From Streptomyces bambusae (GTDB taxonomy: Bacteria > Actinomycetota > Actinomycetes > Streptomycetales > Streptomycetaceae), in the NCBI RefSeq assembly GCF_020532645.1, contig NZ_JAJAUZ010000028.1, forward strand, positions 35,989-99,988: a stretch of 64,000 nt of DNA, in the 5' to 3' direction. A program made the translations under genes and the position numbers. The notes under the pieces are model-generated. The model was not told the origin of the DNA and did no database searches. It saw only the letters and a list, made by a program, of their open reading frames with translations. Positions 24,913 through 31,973 of the stretch are shown one piece after another. Each line of letters opens with the position of its first letter. The first letter of the stretch is position 1.

Positions 24913-25557
24913 CTACACCACGGCGCCGCGCCCCGGGTCGCCGTCCTCGTCGTCGTCATCGGTCTGCATGCGCGCCACCAGGGTGGCGAAGCCGCCGAGG
25001 AAGCCGCCGACCCCCAGGGTCGTCAGCCACCAGGTCATGTCCCACTGGAGCAGTACGGCCAGCAGCAGGAGCACCGGCCCGCCCACCACGGCCAGCCAGG
25101 CGAACTTCGCCGTGGTGTCCGCGGGCGGCAGCGGCGGCGGCTCCGGCGGCACGAAGTGCCCCTCGTCGCTCTCGTCGAGGTCGTCCTCGGCGGGCTCCGC
25201 CAGCGAGTGGTCCCGCGGGCCCACCCCGGGGGCGAACACCACGGAACTGCCCAGCGGCGGCTTCGCGGCCCCGCCGTCCGCCCCGGCGTCCGGGGCCCCG
25301 CCCCGGTCCTCGCCCTCCGGCTTCCTGCCCTCCGGCTTCGCGCCTTCCGGCTTCGTGCCTTCGGCCGGGCCGCCCGGCAGCGGGTTCACGTCGCCCTCGG
25401 GAAGCAGCAGGTCCTCGATCGGCTTGAACGGCTTCGCACCCGGCGGGTCCGGCGGCTCCTCCCCGTACCCCGCGACGATGGCCGCCCAGGCCGCTTCCTC
25501 GTCGAGCGGCTCACCGCTCCCGGACGCCTGGGAGTCGCGGTCCTCGTGCTCAGCCAC
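24913..25557 (-). CDS. Acidic Pro-rich protein with two C-terminal membrane helices
   Basis: A 214-aa protein of unknown function. The first ~145 residues are disordered, rich in Glu, Pro and Gly, and include a short repeat (KPEGAKPEGRKPEG). Two membrane helices (AWLAVVGGPVLLLLAVLLQ and WWLTTLGVGGFLGGFATLV) and an Asp/Glu-rich tail follow. The GTG start at 25557 overlaps the end of the upstream hydrolase gene by 8 nt, so the pair is translationally coupled. It is a common streptomycete partner of this esterase. Confidence 0.75.
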   Translation of the reverse strand: MAEHEDRDSQASGSGEPLDEEAAWAAIVAGYGEEPPDPPGAKPFKPIEDLLLPEGDVNPLPGGPAEGTKPEGAKPEGRKPEGEDRGGAPDAGADGGAAKPPLGSSVVFAPGVGPRDHSLAEPAEDDLDESDEGHFVPPEPPPLPPADTTAKFAWLAVVGGPVLLLLAVLLQWDMTWWLTTLGVGGFLGGFATLVARMQTDDDDEDGDPGRGAVV

Positions 25558-26329
25558 CGGTGGCCGTCCCCTCCTTGCCGACACTCGGAGCGAGGCGGCC
25601 GATGAATGCGAAACTGTCCTCGAAGATTCGCTCTGCATCATGGTCCAACGTCGCGACGTGGTAGCTCTGTTCCAGCAGCGTCTCCGTGACGTCGGTCGAC
25701 GAGATGCGGCTCAGGATGCGCGCCGAGTCCGCCGGCGGCACCACGTGGTCCTGCGGGCTGTGCAGCAGCAGCACCGGCTGCGTGACCTGCGGCAGCTCCG
25801 TGTCCAGCATCTGGAGGAAGGTCCGCAGCGAGTGCGCGGCCCGGGTCGGGACCCGGGTGTAGCCGACCTCCTCGACACCCGGCTTGGCGATGTCGCTGGC
25901 GATGCCGGGGGTGGAGCGTACGAAGTGCTTCGCCACCGGCAGGGCGACGGCCAGCGGGTCGTGCACCTTGTTCGCCGGGTTCACCAGGACGATGCCCTGC
26001 ACCGCGTCCCCGTGCTTGGCCGCCAGCCGCAGGGTCAGTGCCCCGCCCATCGACAGCCCGCACACGAACACCTGCGAGCACCGGTCCAGCAGCTCCCGCA
26101 GCGCCCGGTCCACCTCCGCGTACCAGTCCTGCCAGCCCGTGAGCTGCATGTCCTCCCAGCGGGTGCCGTGGCCGGGGAGCAGCGGCAGGGACACCGTCAG
26201 CCCGCGCTCGGCCAGGAAGTCGGCCCAGGGACGCATGGACTGCGGGGAGCCGGTGAAGCCGTGGCAGAGGAGGACGCCCACCTCCCCGCCCTCGTGGCGG
26301 AACGGCTCGGCTCCAGGGAGGACGGGCAC
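25550..26329 (-). CDS. Alpha/beta hydrolase, carboxylesterase/monoacylglycerol lipase type
   Basis: A 259-aa serine hydrolase of the Est30 kind. The oxyanion segment is HGFTGSP, the nucleophile elbow CGLSMGG, the Asp lies in SPQDHVVP, and the His in SYHVATLDHD. Short- to medium-chain acyl esters are likely substrates. GTG 26329 is chosen because AACAGGAG ends 6 nt upstream; a longer frame upstream lacks a ribosome site. Divergent from plsC across 189 nt, so fatty-acyl/lipid metabolism is a shared theme. Confidence 0.87.
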   Translation of the reverse strand: MPVLPGAEPFRHEGGEVGVLLCHGFTGSPQSMRPWADFLAERGLTVSLPLLPGHGTRWEDMQLTGWQDWYAEVDRALRELLDRCSQVFVCGLSMGGALTLRLAAKHGDAVQGIVLVNPANKVHDPLAVALPVAKHFVRSTPGIASDIAKPGVEEVGYTRVPTRAAHSLRTFLQMLDTELPQVTQPVLLLHSPQDHVVPPADSARILSRISSTDVTETLLEQSYHVATLDHDAERIFEDSFAFIGRLAPSVGKEGTATGG

Positions 26330-26518
26330 CAGGGTCTCCTGTTCGATCGGACGCGGAAAGAGGGGGGTGCGGTCAGTGTGTTCTTCACGGTACGCGACCG
26401 GGCCGACACCGACCAGGGCCGTCACGGCACCGGCGGCCCGCCGTACCCCCGGTGCGGGCGGGAGCGCGGGCCCGCCAGGGGATAAGGTCTGTTCGACAGA
26501 CACAGGAAGGCATTCGAG

Positions 26519-27313
26519 TTGATCTACGGCGCAATGAAGTTCTCCATCGGGGGATCCCTGAAGCTCGCCTTCAGGCCCTGGGTGGAGGGCCTCGAGAACA
26601 TTCCCGCCGAGGGGCCGGCGATCCTCGCGAGCAACCACCTGTCGTTCTCGGACTCCTTCTTCCTGCCCGCGGTGCTCGACCGCAAGGTGACCTTCATCGC
26701 GAAGGCCGAGTACTTCACCTCCCCCGGGGTCAAGGGGAAGCTGACGGCCGCCTTCTTCAAGGGCGTGGGCCAGCTCCCCGTGGACCGCTCGGGCGCGCGC
26801 GGCGCCGGCGAGGCGGCCATCAAGAGCGGCATCGAGGTCATCGAGCGCGGTGAGCTCTTCGGCATCTACCCCGAGGGCACCCGGTCGCCCGACGGCCGTC
26901 TCTACCGCGGCAAGCCGGGCGGTCTGGCCCGGGTCGCGCTGGCCACCGGCGCCCCCGTGATCCCCGTCGCGATGATCGACACGGAGAAGATCCAGCCGCC
27001 CGGCAAGGTCGTCCCCAAGCTGATGCGTCCGGGCATCCGGATCGGCAAGCCGCTGGACTTCAGCCGCTACCAGGGCATGGACGGAGACCGCTTCATCCTG
27101 CGCTCGGTGACCGACGAGGTCATGTACGAGATCATGAAGCTGTCCGGCCAGGAGTACGTCGACATCTACGCCACGGCCGCCAAGCGCCAGATCGCGGACG
27201 CCGAGAAGGCCGCCAAGGCCGAGAAGGCCGAGGCGGAGAAGGCGGCCAAGGCGGCGAAGGCCGGCACCGCCGACGCCGCGGGCACGTCGGGCACGGACAC
27301 GGCGGACCGCTGA
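26519..27313 (+). CDS. plsC: 1-acyl-sn-glycerol-3-phosphate acyltransferase
   Basis: A 264-aa PlsC-family acyltransferase that makes phosphatidic acid from lysophosphatidic acid at the membrane. Motif I is NHLSFSDSFF (NHxxxxD), motif III is FGIYPEGTRSPDGRLYRGKPG, and GAPVIPVAM is motif IV. The tail from ~230 is a low-complexity Ala/Lys/Glu helix. The start is TTG 26519 with AGGAAGG 9 nt upstream; the in-frame ATG 26534 lacks a ribosome site. A perfect terminator follows directly. Confidence 0.9.
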   Translation: MIYGAMKFSIGGSLKLAFRPWVEGLENIPAEGPAILASNHLSFSDSFFLPAVLDRKVTFIAKAEYFTSPGVKGKLTAAFFKGVGQLPVDRSGARGAGEAAIKSGIEVIERGELFGIYPEGTRSPDGRLYRGKPGGLARVALATGAPVIPVAMIDTEKIQPPGKVVPKLMRPGIRIGKPLDFSRYQGMDGDRFILRSVTDEVMYEIMKLSGQEYVDIYATAAKRQIADAEKAAKAEKAEAEKAAKAAKAGTADAAGTSGTDTADR

Positions 27314-27315
27314 CG

Positions 27316-27343
27316 CCGGCGCGGACCCGAGGGTCCGCGCCGG
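27316..27343 (+). terminator. Intrinsic terminator after plsC
   Basis: CCGGCGCGGACCC and GGGTCCGCGCCGG form a perfect 13-bp stem with a 2-nt GA spacer, starting 3 nt after the plsC stop. It ends only 26 nt before macS, so the macS promoter must lie within or upstream of it, or some read-through is used. Confidence 0.8.
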
Positions 27344-27369
27344 TCCGCGGCCCGTCTGGGGGGTGGGGG

Positions 27370-28587
27370 ATGGCCAAGCGCGAACGGGTCGTGCGCATGT
27401 CGGTCGAGCAGCCGCTGTGGCGCGCGCTGACGGCGTACCGGGTGCTGACCGCCGGGTACGCGGTGCTGCTGTTCGTGTCGGCGTACCGCGAGTTCGTCCG
27501 GCCCTGGGTGGCCGTCGGCTACCTCGCGGTCCTCGTGGTGTGGACCCTGGCGACGCTGCCCAGGGTCTCGGGCGCGGCCGCCTGTACCCGGCGGTTCCTC
27601 GCCGGCGACCTCGCGTTCGCCCTCGTCGGCATCCTGCTCACCCCGGTGGCCGACTCCGCCGACCGGATCGCGTCCGGCGGGCCCACCCTGCCGTCGATCT
27701 GGACCGCGGGCTCGGTGCTGGCCTTCGCCCTCAAGGGCGGCTGGCGCTGGGCCGGGTTCGCCTCCACCTTCGTGGCGGCCGCCAACATCGCCCAGCGCGG
27801 CGAGATCACCCGCGACACCGTCCACAACGTGCTGCTGGTGTGGGTGGCCTCCATCGCGATCGGTTACGTCGTCGAGGTCGCCCGCGCCAGCGAGGCCACG
27901 CTCGCCCGCGCCCTGGAGATCGAGGCGGCCACCCGGGAGCGGGAGCGGCTCGCCCGCGACATCCACGACGGCGTGCTCCAGGTGCTCGCCATGGTGCAGC
28001 GGCGCGGCACCGCCCTCGGCGGCGAGGCCGCCGAGCTGGGCCGGATGGCCGGCGAGCAGGAGGTCGCGCTCCGCACCCTGGTCGCCGGCGGGCTGCTGCC
28101 CGCCTCCCGCATCTCGCAGGACGCGGCCCGCGGCGCGTTCGTCACGGCCGTCGAGGTCGACGAGCCCGAGGGCGACGTCGACCTGCGCAGCCTGCTCGCC
28201 CCGCACGCCGGTTCGCGGGTGAGCTTCGCCGAGCCCGGCGCCCCGGTGCTGCTGCCCGCCCCGGCCGCCCGGGAGCTGGCCGCCGCGGCCGCCGCCGCGC
28301 TGGACAACGTACGCAAGCACGCCGGCGAGGAGGCCAGGGCCTGGATCCTGGTCGAGGACGAGCCGGACGAGGTGATCGTCACCGTCCGCGACGACGGTCC
28401 GGGCATTCCCGCCGGGCGGCTCGCGCAGGCGGAGGGCGAAGGACGGCTGGGCGTGGCCCAGTCGATCCGGGGCCGGCTGCGGGACCTGGGCGGCACGGCC
28501 GACCTGGTGTCCGTGCCGGGCCAGGGGACCGAGGTGGAGCTGAAGGTTCCCAAGACGCCGCGGGCGTCGCACGATGCAAGGGATTGA
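27370..28587 (+). CDS. macS: Membrane sensor histidine kinase, MacS-like
   Basis: A 405-aa NarL-family kinase. The first ~175 residues hold about five hydrophobic helices with little extracytoplasmic sequence, so the signal is probably sensed in or at the membrane. The HisKA_3 motif RERLARDIHDGVLQ contains the phospho-acceptor H199. The HATPase domain shows an N-box (ALDNVRKHA) and DDGPGIP. Gene order macS-macR-pfkA matches the MacRS locus of S. coelicolor, reported to affect morphogenesis and actinorhodin. Assignment by synteny is inference. Confidence 0.88.
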   Translation: MAKRERVVRMSVEQPLWRALTAYRVLTAGYAVLLFVSAYREFVRPWVAVGYLAVLVVWTLATLPRVSGAAACTRRFLAGDLAFALVGILLTPVADSADRIASGGPTLPSIWTAGSVLAFALKGGWRWAGFASTFVAAANIAQRGEITRDTVHNVLLVWVASIAIGYVVEVARASEATLARALEIEAATRERERLARDIHDGVLQVLAMVQRRGTALGGEAAELGRMAGEQEVALRTLVAGGLLPASRISQDAARGAFVTAVEVDEPEGDVDLRSLLAPHAGSRVSFAEPGAPVLLPAPAARELAAAAAAALDNVRKHAGEEARAWILVEDEPDEVIVTVRDDGPGIPAGRLAQAEGEGRLGVAQSIRGRLRDLGGTADLVSVPGQGTEVELKVPKTPRASHDARD

Positions 28588-28607
28588 CGGGGGAGGACGG
28601 ACGTCCG

Positions 28608-29285
28608 ATGAACGGTGAGAACAACAGCCCGATCCGGGTGATGGTGGTCGACGACCACCCGATGTGGCGGGACGCGGTCGCCCGCGACCTGGCCGCCGCG
28701 GGCTGCGAGGTCGTGGCCACCGCGGGCGACGGCCCGCAGGCCGTCCGCCGGGCCCGGGCGGTCACCCCGGACGTGCTCGTCCTCGACCTGAACCTGCCGG
28801 GCATGCCGGGCGTGCAGGTCTGCAAGGAGCTGGTCTCCGCCAACCCGGCGCTGCGGGTGCTGGTGCTGTCCGCCAGCGGCGAGCACGCCGACGTCCTGGA
28901 GGCCGTCAAGTCCGGCGCCACCGGCTACCTGCTGAAGTCCGCGGGCGCCGAGGAGCTGATCGACGCGGTGCGCCGCACCGCCGTCGGCGACCCCGTCTTC
29001 ACCCCCGGGCTGGCGGGCCTGGTCCTCGGCGAGTACCGGCGGCTGGCCGCCGACCCGGCGCCCGCCGCGTCCGACGAGCCGAAGGCCCCGCAGCTGACCG
29101 ACCGGGAGACCGAGGTGCTGCGGCTCGTCGCCAAGGGACTGTCGTACAAGCAGATCGCCGAGCGGCTCGTCATCTCGCACCGCACCGTCCAGAACCACGT
29201 CCAGAACACCCTCGGCAAGCTCCAGCTCCACAACCGGGTGGAACTGGTGCGCTACGCCATCGAGCGCGGACTCGACGACGCGTAG
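28608..29285 (+). CDS. macR: LuxR/NarL-family response regulator, MacR-like
   Basis: A 225-aa regulator. The receiver domain has VMVVDDHPMWRD, phospho-acceptor D60 in LVLDLNLPGMPG and conserved SASGE and YLLKS. The LuxR helix-turn-helix LTDRETEVLRLVAKGLSYKQIAERLVISHRTVQNH lies at the C-terminus. ATG 28608 follows GGAGG by 11 nt, 20 nt after macS. In S. coelicolor MacR was reported, as I recall, to bind a TGAGTAC-type inverted repeat; two diverged look-alikes occur in this window (29282 and 56486). Confidence 0.9.
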   Translation: MNGENNSPIRVMVVDDHPMWRDAVARDLAAAGCEVVATAGDGPQAVRRARAVTPDVLVLDLNLPGMPGVQVCKELVSANPALRVLVLSASGEHADVLEAVKSGATGYLLKSAGAEELIDAVRRTAVGDPVFTPGLAGLVLGEYRRLAADPAPAASDEPKAPQLTDRETEVLRLVAKGLSYKQIAERLVISHRTVQNHVQNTLGKLQLHNRVELVRYAIERGLDDA

Positions 29286-29301
29286 TACCCGTACGAGTGA
29301 A

Positions 29302-29322
29302 CGGGGCGTACTCAACGCCCCG
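29302..29322 (+). terminator. Intrinsic terminator after macR
   Basis: CGGGGCGT and ACGCCCCG form a perfect 8-bp stem with the 5-nt loop ACTCA, starting 17 nt after the stop. A short T-containing tail follows. Confidence 0.7.
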
Positions 29323-29359
29323 TAACTCAGGCGGAATTACCCCTTCAGGCGGCGCTGGT

Positions 29360-29373
29360 GTGACCCGGGTCAC
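29360..29373. promoter_or_regulatory. 14-bp palindrome upstream of pfkA
   Basis: GTGACCCGGGTCAC is a perfect palindrome 62 nt upstream of the pfkA start. It is a candidate regulator-binding site; no protein is assigned. Confidence 0.4.
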
Positions 29374-29435
29374 CACTAGCGTGACCGCCGGACGGGCCCG
29401 CAAGGCCGGGCCCCCATCGGCGAAGGGATGATTCC

Positions 29436-30467
29436 ATGAAGGTCGGAGTGCTGACCGGCGGCGGCGACTGCCCCGGGCTCAACGCGGTCATCCGCGGTGT
29501 CGTCCGCAAGGGCGTCCAGGAGTACGGATACGAGTTCGTCGGGTTCCGGGACGGCTGGCGCGGCCCGGTCGAGGGCGACACCCTGCCGCTGGACATCCCG
29601 GCCGTCCGCGGCATCCTCCCGCGCGGCGGCACCATCCTCGGCTCCTCGCGCACCAACCCCTTCAACACCGCCGACGGGGTCCGCCAGATCAAGGAGAACC
29701 TCGCCAAGCACGAGGTCGACGCCCTGATCACGATCGGCGGCGAGGACACCCTCGGGGTGGCCGCCCGGCTCCACGCGGAGTACGGCGTGCCCTGCGTCGG
29801 CGTCCCGAAGACCATCGACAACGACCTGTCGGCCACCGACTACACCTTCGGCTTCGACACCGCCGTCGGCATCGCCACCGAGGCCATCGACCGCCTGCAC
29901 ACCACCGCCGAATCGCACATGCGGGTGCTCGTCGTCGAGGTGATGGGCCGGCACGCCGGCTGGATCGCCCTGCACTCGGGCCTGGCCGGCGGGGCCAACG
30001 TCATCCTCATCCCCGAGCAGCGCTTCGACGTGGACCAGGTGTGCGCCTGGGTGACCTCCCGCTTCAAGGCGAGCTACGCGCCGATCGTGGTGGTCGCCGA
30101 AGGCGCCATGCCCCAGGACGGCGACCTGGTCCTCAAGGACGCCGTCTCCCGCGACTCGTTCGGGCACGTCCGGCTCTCCGGTGTGGGGGAGTGGCTGGCC
30201 AAGGAGATCGAGTCCCGCACCGGCAAGGAGGCCCGCACCACGGTCCTCGGCCACATCCAGCGCGGCGGCACCCCCAGCGCGTACGACCGCTGGCTCGCCA
30301 CCCGCTTCGGCCTGCACGCCATCGACGCGGTCCGCGACCGGGACTACGGGAAGATGGTCGCCCTGCGCGGCACGGACGTCGTACGGGTGCCGATCGCCGA
30401 GGCCACGGCGAAGCTGAAGACGGTCGACCCGGCGCTCTACACCGAGGTCGGCGTGTTCTTCGGCTGA
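29436..30467 (+). CDS. pfkA: 6-phosphofructokinase, probably pyrophosphate-dependent type
   Basis: A 343-aa PFK (MKVGVLTGGGDCPGLNAVIR). It phosphorylates fructose 6-phosphate at C1. The residues that separate ATP from PPi enzymes point to pyrophosphate: GGED with D104 (Gly in ATP enzymes) and PKTIDND with K125 (Gly in E. coli PfkA). The whole protein also closely resembles the PPi-PFK of Amycolatopsis methanolica as I recall it. The synteny with macRS matches pfkA3 of S. coelicolor. GAAGGGATG lies just upstream of ATG 29436. Phosphoryl donor is inferred and would need an assay. Confidence 0.9.
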   Translation: MKVGVLTGGGDCPGLNAVIRGVVRKGVQEYGYEFVGFRDGWRGPVEGDTLPLDIPAVRGILPRGGTILGSSRTNPFNTADGVRQIKENLAKHEVDALITIGGEDTLGVAARLHAEYGVPCVGVPKTIDNDLSATDYTFGFDTAVGIATEAIDRLHTTAESHMRVLVVEVMGRHAGWIALHSGLAGGANVILIPEQRFDVDQVCAWVTSRFKASYAPIVVVAEGAMPQDGDLVLKDAVSRDSFGHVRLSGVGEWLAKEIESRTGKEARTTVLGHIQRGGTPSAYDRWLATRFGLHAIDAVRDRDYGKMVALRGTDVVRVPIAEATAKLKTVDPALYTEVGVFFG

Positions 30468-30485
30468 GCCGCCCGGCACACCAAG

Positions 30486-30538
30486 ACCATGGGCCGTATC
30501 GTGACAGACCGCAGTAAAGGCGGCGTACGGTCCATGGT
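30486..30538 (+). promoter_or_regulatory. Inverted repeat between pfkA and the dehydrogenase gene
   Basis: ACCATGGGCCGTA (30486-30498) and TACGGTCCATGGT (30526-30538) pair over 13 positions with one G-T wobble, enclosing 27 nt. A second hairpin CCGGCCC-CC-GGGCCGG follows at 30540-30555. It could be the pfkA terminator or an operator/leader structure for the next gene. Confidence 0.45.
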
Positions 30539-30573
30539 CCGGCCCCCGGGCCGGCGCACGGCGGGAGCGAAGC

Positions 30574-31569
30574 GTGGAGATCCTGGCATTCGGCGTCACG
30601 GCCGACGAGAAACCCCTCCTGGAGCGGGCCTTCGAGGGCCGGCACGAGGTCCGCTGCGTCGACATGATCCTCGACGAGGACACCGCCCCCGTCGCCGCCG
30701 GGTACGAGGTCGTCAGCTCCAGCGTCAACGCCGACCTCGGCGGCCGGGTGCTGCGCACCCTCGCGGCGGGCGGCACCCGGATGATCGCCCAGCGCTCCAC
30801 CGGCTTCAACAACATCGACCTGGACGCGGCCCGGCAGCTCGGCATGACCGTCAGCCGGGTCTCGTCGTACTCCCCCTACTCGGTCGCCGAGTTCGCCTGG
30901 ACCCTCGCCATGGCGGTCAACCGGCACATCGTCCGCGCCGCCAACCGCACCCGCGACTTCGACTTCCGTCTGGGCGGACTCCTCGGCCGCGACATGCACG
31001 GCCGCACCGTGGGCGTCCTCGGCACCGGCAGGATCGGCGAGGCGTTCACCCGGATCGCCCACGGCCACGGCATGACCCTGCTGGGCTGGGACGCCGTCCC
31101 GAACTCCGCCTGCCTCGGACTCGGCATGACGTACGTCGACAAGGAGCAGCTGCTCGCCGAGTCCGACCTGGTCAGCCTGCACGTGCCGCTGCTGCCCGGG
31201 ACCCGCCACCTGATCGACGCGGCCGCCCTGCGGACCATGAAGGACGACGCGATCCTCGTGAACTCCAGCCGCGGCGGGCTCGTCGACTCCGAGGCCCTCG
31301 TCACCGAACTGCGCGCGGGCCGGTTCACCGGCGTCGGCCTCGACGTCTACGAGGCGGAAGCGGGGGTCTTCTTCCTCGACAAGTCGCTCGAAGCGGTGGC
31401 GGACGACACCCTCGCCCGCCTCATGACCTTCCCGAACGTCCTCGTCACCTCGCACCAGGCGTACTACACGCACGACGCCGTGGACCAGATCATCGCCACC
31501 ACCGCGGCCAACGTGGCCGACTACCTCGCCGGCCGGCGCTCCGACAACACGCTCTCGCCCGCCGGCTGA
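30574..31569 (+). CDS. D-2-hydroxyacid dehydrogenase, D-lactate dehydrogenase type
   Basis: A 331-aa NAD-dependent dehydrogenase. The nucleotide loop is VLGTGRIGEAF, followed by the catalytic Arg in NSSRGGLVD, Glu in DVYEAEAG and His in TSHQAYYTHDA, the LdhA/VanH arrangement. It would interconvert pyruvate and D-lactate. The GTG start at 30574 has GGGAG 6 nt upstream. Its place after pfkA suggests a link to fermentative or overflow carbon metabolism. A vancomycin-type ligase partner is absent, so a VanH role is unlikely. Confidence 0.9.
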   Translation: MEILAFGVTADEKPLLERAFEGRHEVRCVDMILDEDTAPVAAGYEVVSSSVNADLGGRVLRTLAAGGTRMIAQRSTGFNNIDLDAARQLGMTVSRVSSYSPYSVAEFAWTLAMAVNRHIVRAANRTRDFDFRLGGLLGRDMHGRTVGVLGTGRIGEAFTRIAHGHGMTLLGWDAVPNSACLGLGMTYVDKEQLLAESDLVSLHVPLLPGTRHLIDAAALRTMKDDAILVNSSRGGLVDSEALVTELRAGRFTGVGLDVYEAEAGVFFLDKSLEAVADDTLARLMTFPNVLVTSHQAYYTHDAVDQIIATTAANVADYLAGRRSDNTLSPAG

Positions 31570-31631
31570 CGTTCCGCTTCCGTTCAGCCGGCCGCCGGCC
31601 GGAGGGCTCCGGCCGTCCCTAGGTTCGTACC

Positions 31632-31910
31632 GTGCAGATACCTGACGGGATCCAGTGGGTGTGCGCGGCCTGGGGCGCCGTCCTCGGGCTCGGCGCGCTC
31701 GACCACCTGGTCCGGGCGGCCCGCACCCGGCCCGGCCGGAACCGCGCCGACCGCGCCGCCGAGGCCTTCGACTGGGCCGCCTCCGCGGCCTGCGCCCTCG
31801 GCGCGGCCGCCGAGAACCCGGCCGCCCTGCTCACCGGACTGCTCGCCTACACGGCGACGGCCGTCCGCCGCCGGCTGCGCCGCCCGGGCCCGCCGGCGTT
31901 CCCGGCCTGA
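31632..31910 (+). CDS. Small hypothetical protein
   Basis: A possible 92-aa protein starting at GTG 31632. It has one or two moderately hydrophobic helices (IQWVCAAWGAVLGLGALDHLV and ENPAALLTGLLAYTATAV) and a basic C-terminus. The ribosome site is weak (TAGG 10 nt upstream). The codon pattern has the G/C-rich third positions of real genes, but no family is recognised. It fills the 400-nt gap between the dehydrogenase and the convergent trpEG. Confidence 0.4.
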   Translation: MQIPDGIQWVCAAWGAVLGLGALDHLVRAARTRPGRNRADRAAEAFDWAASAACALGAAAENPAALLTGLLAYTATAVRRRLRRPGPPAFPA

Positions 31911-31973
31911 CCACGACCGCGGAACCCGGCCGCCCCCGGCCCGCCGCGCGGACCGGGAGCGGCACACCGGGCC

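Noticed and set aside
30574..31569. VanH-type resistance dehydrogenase
   Set aside because: No D-Ala-D-Lac ligase or VanX-like gene is adjacent; the neighbours are glycolytic and aromatic biosynthesis genes.
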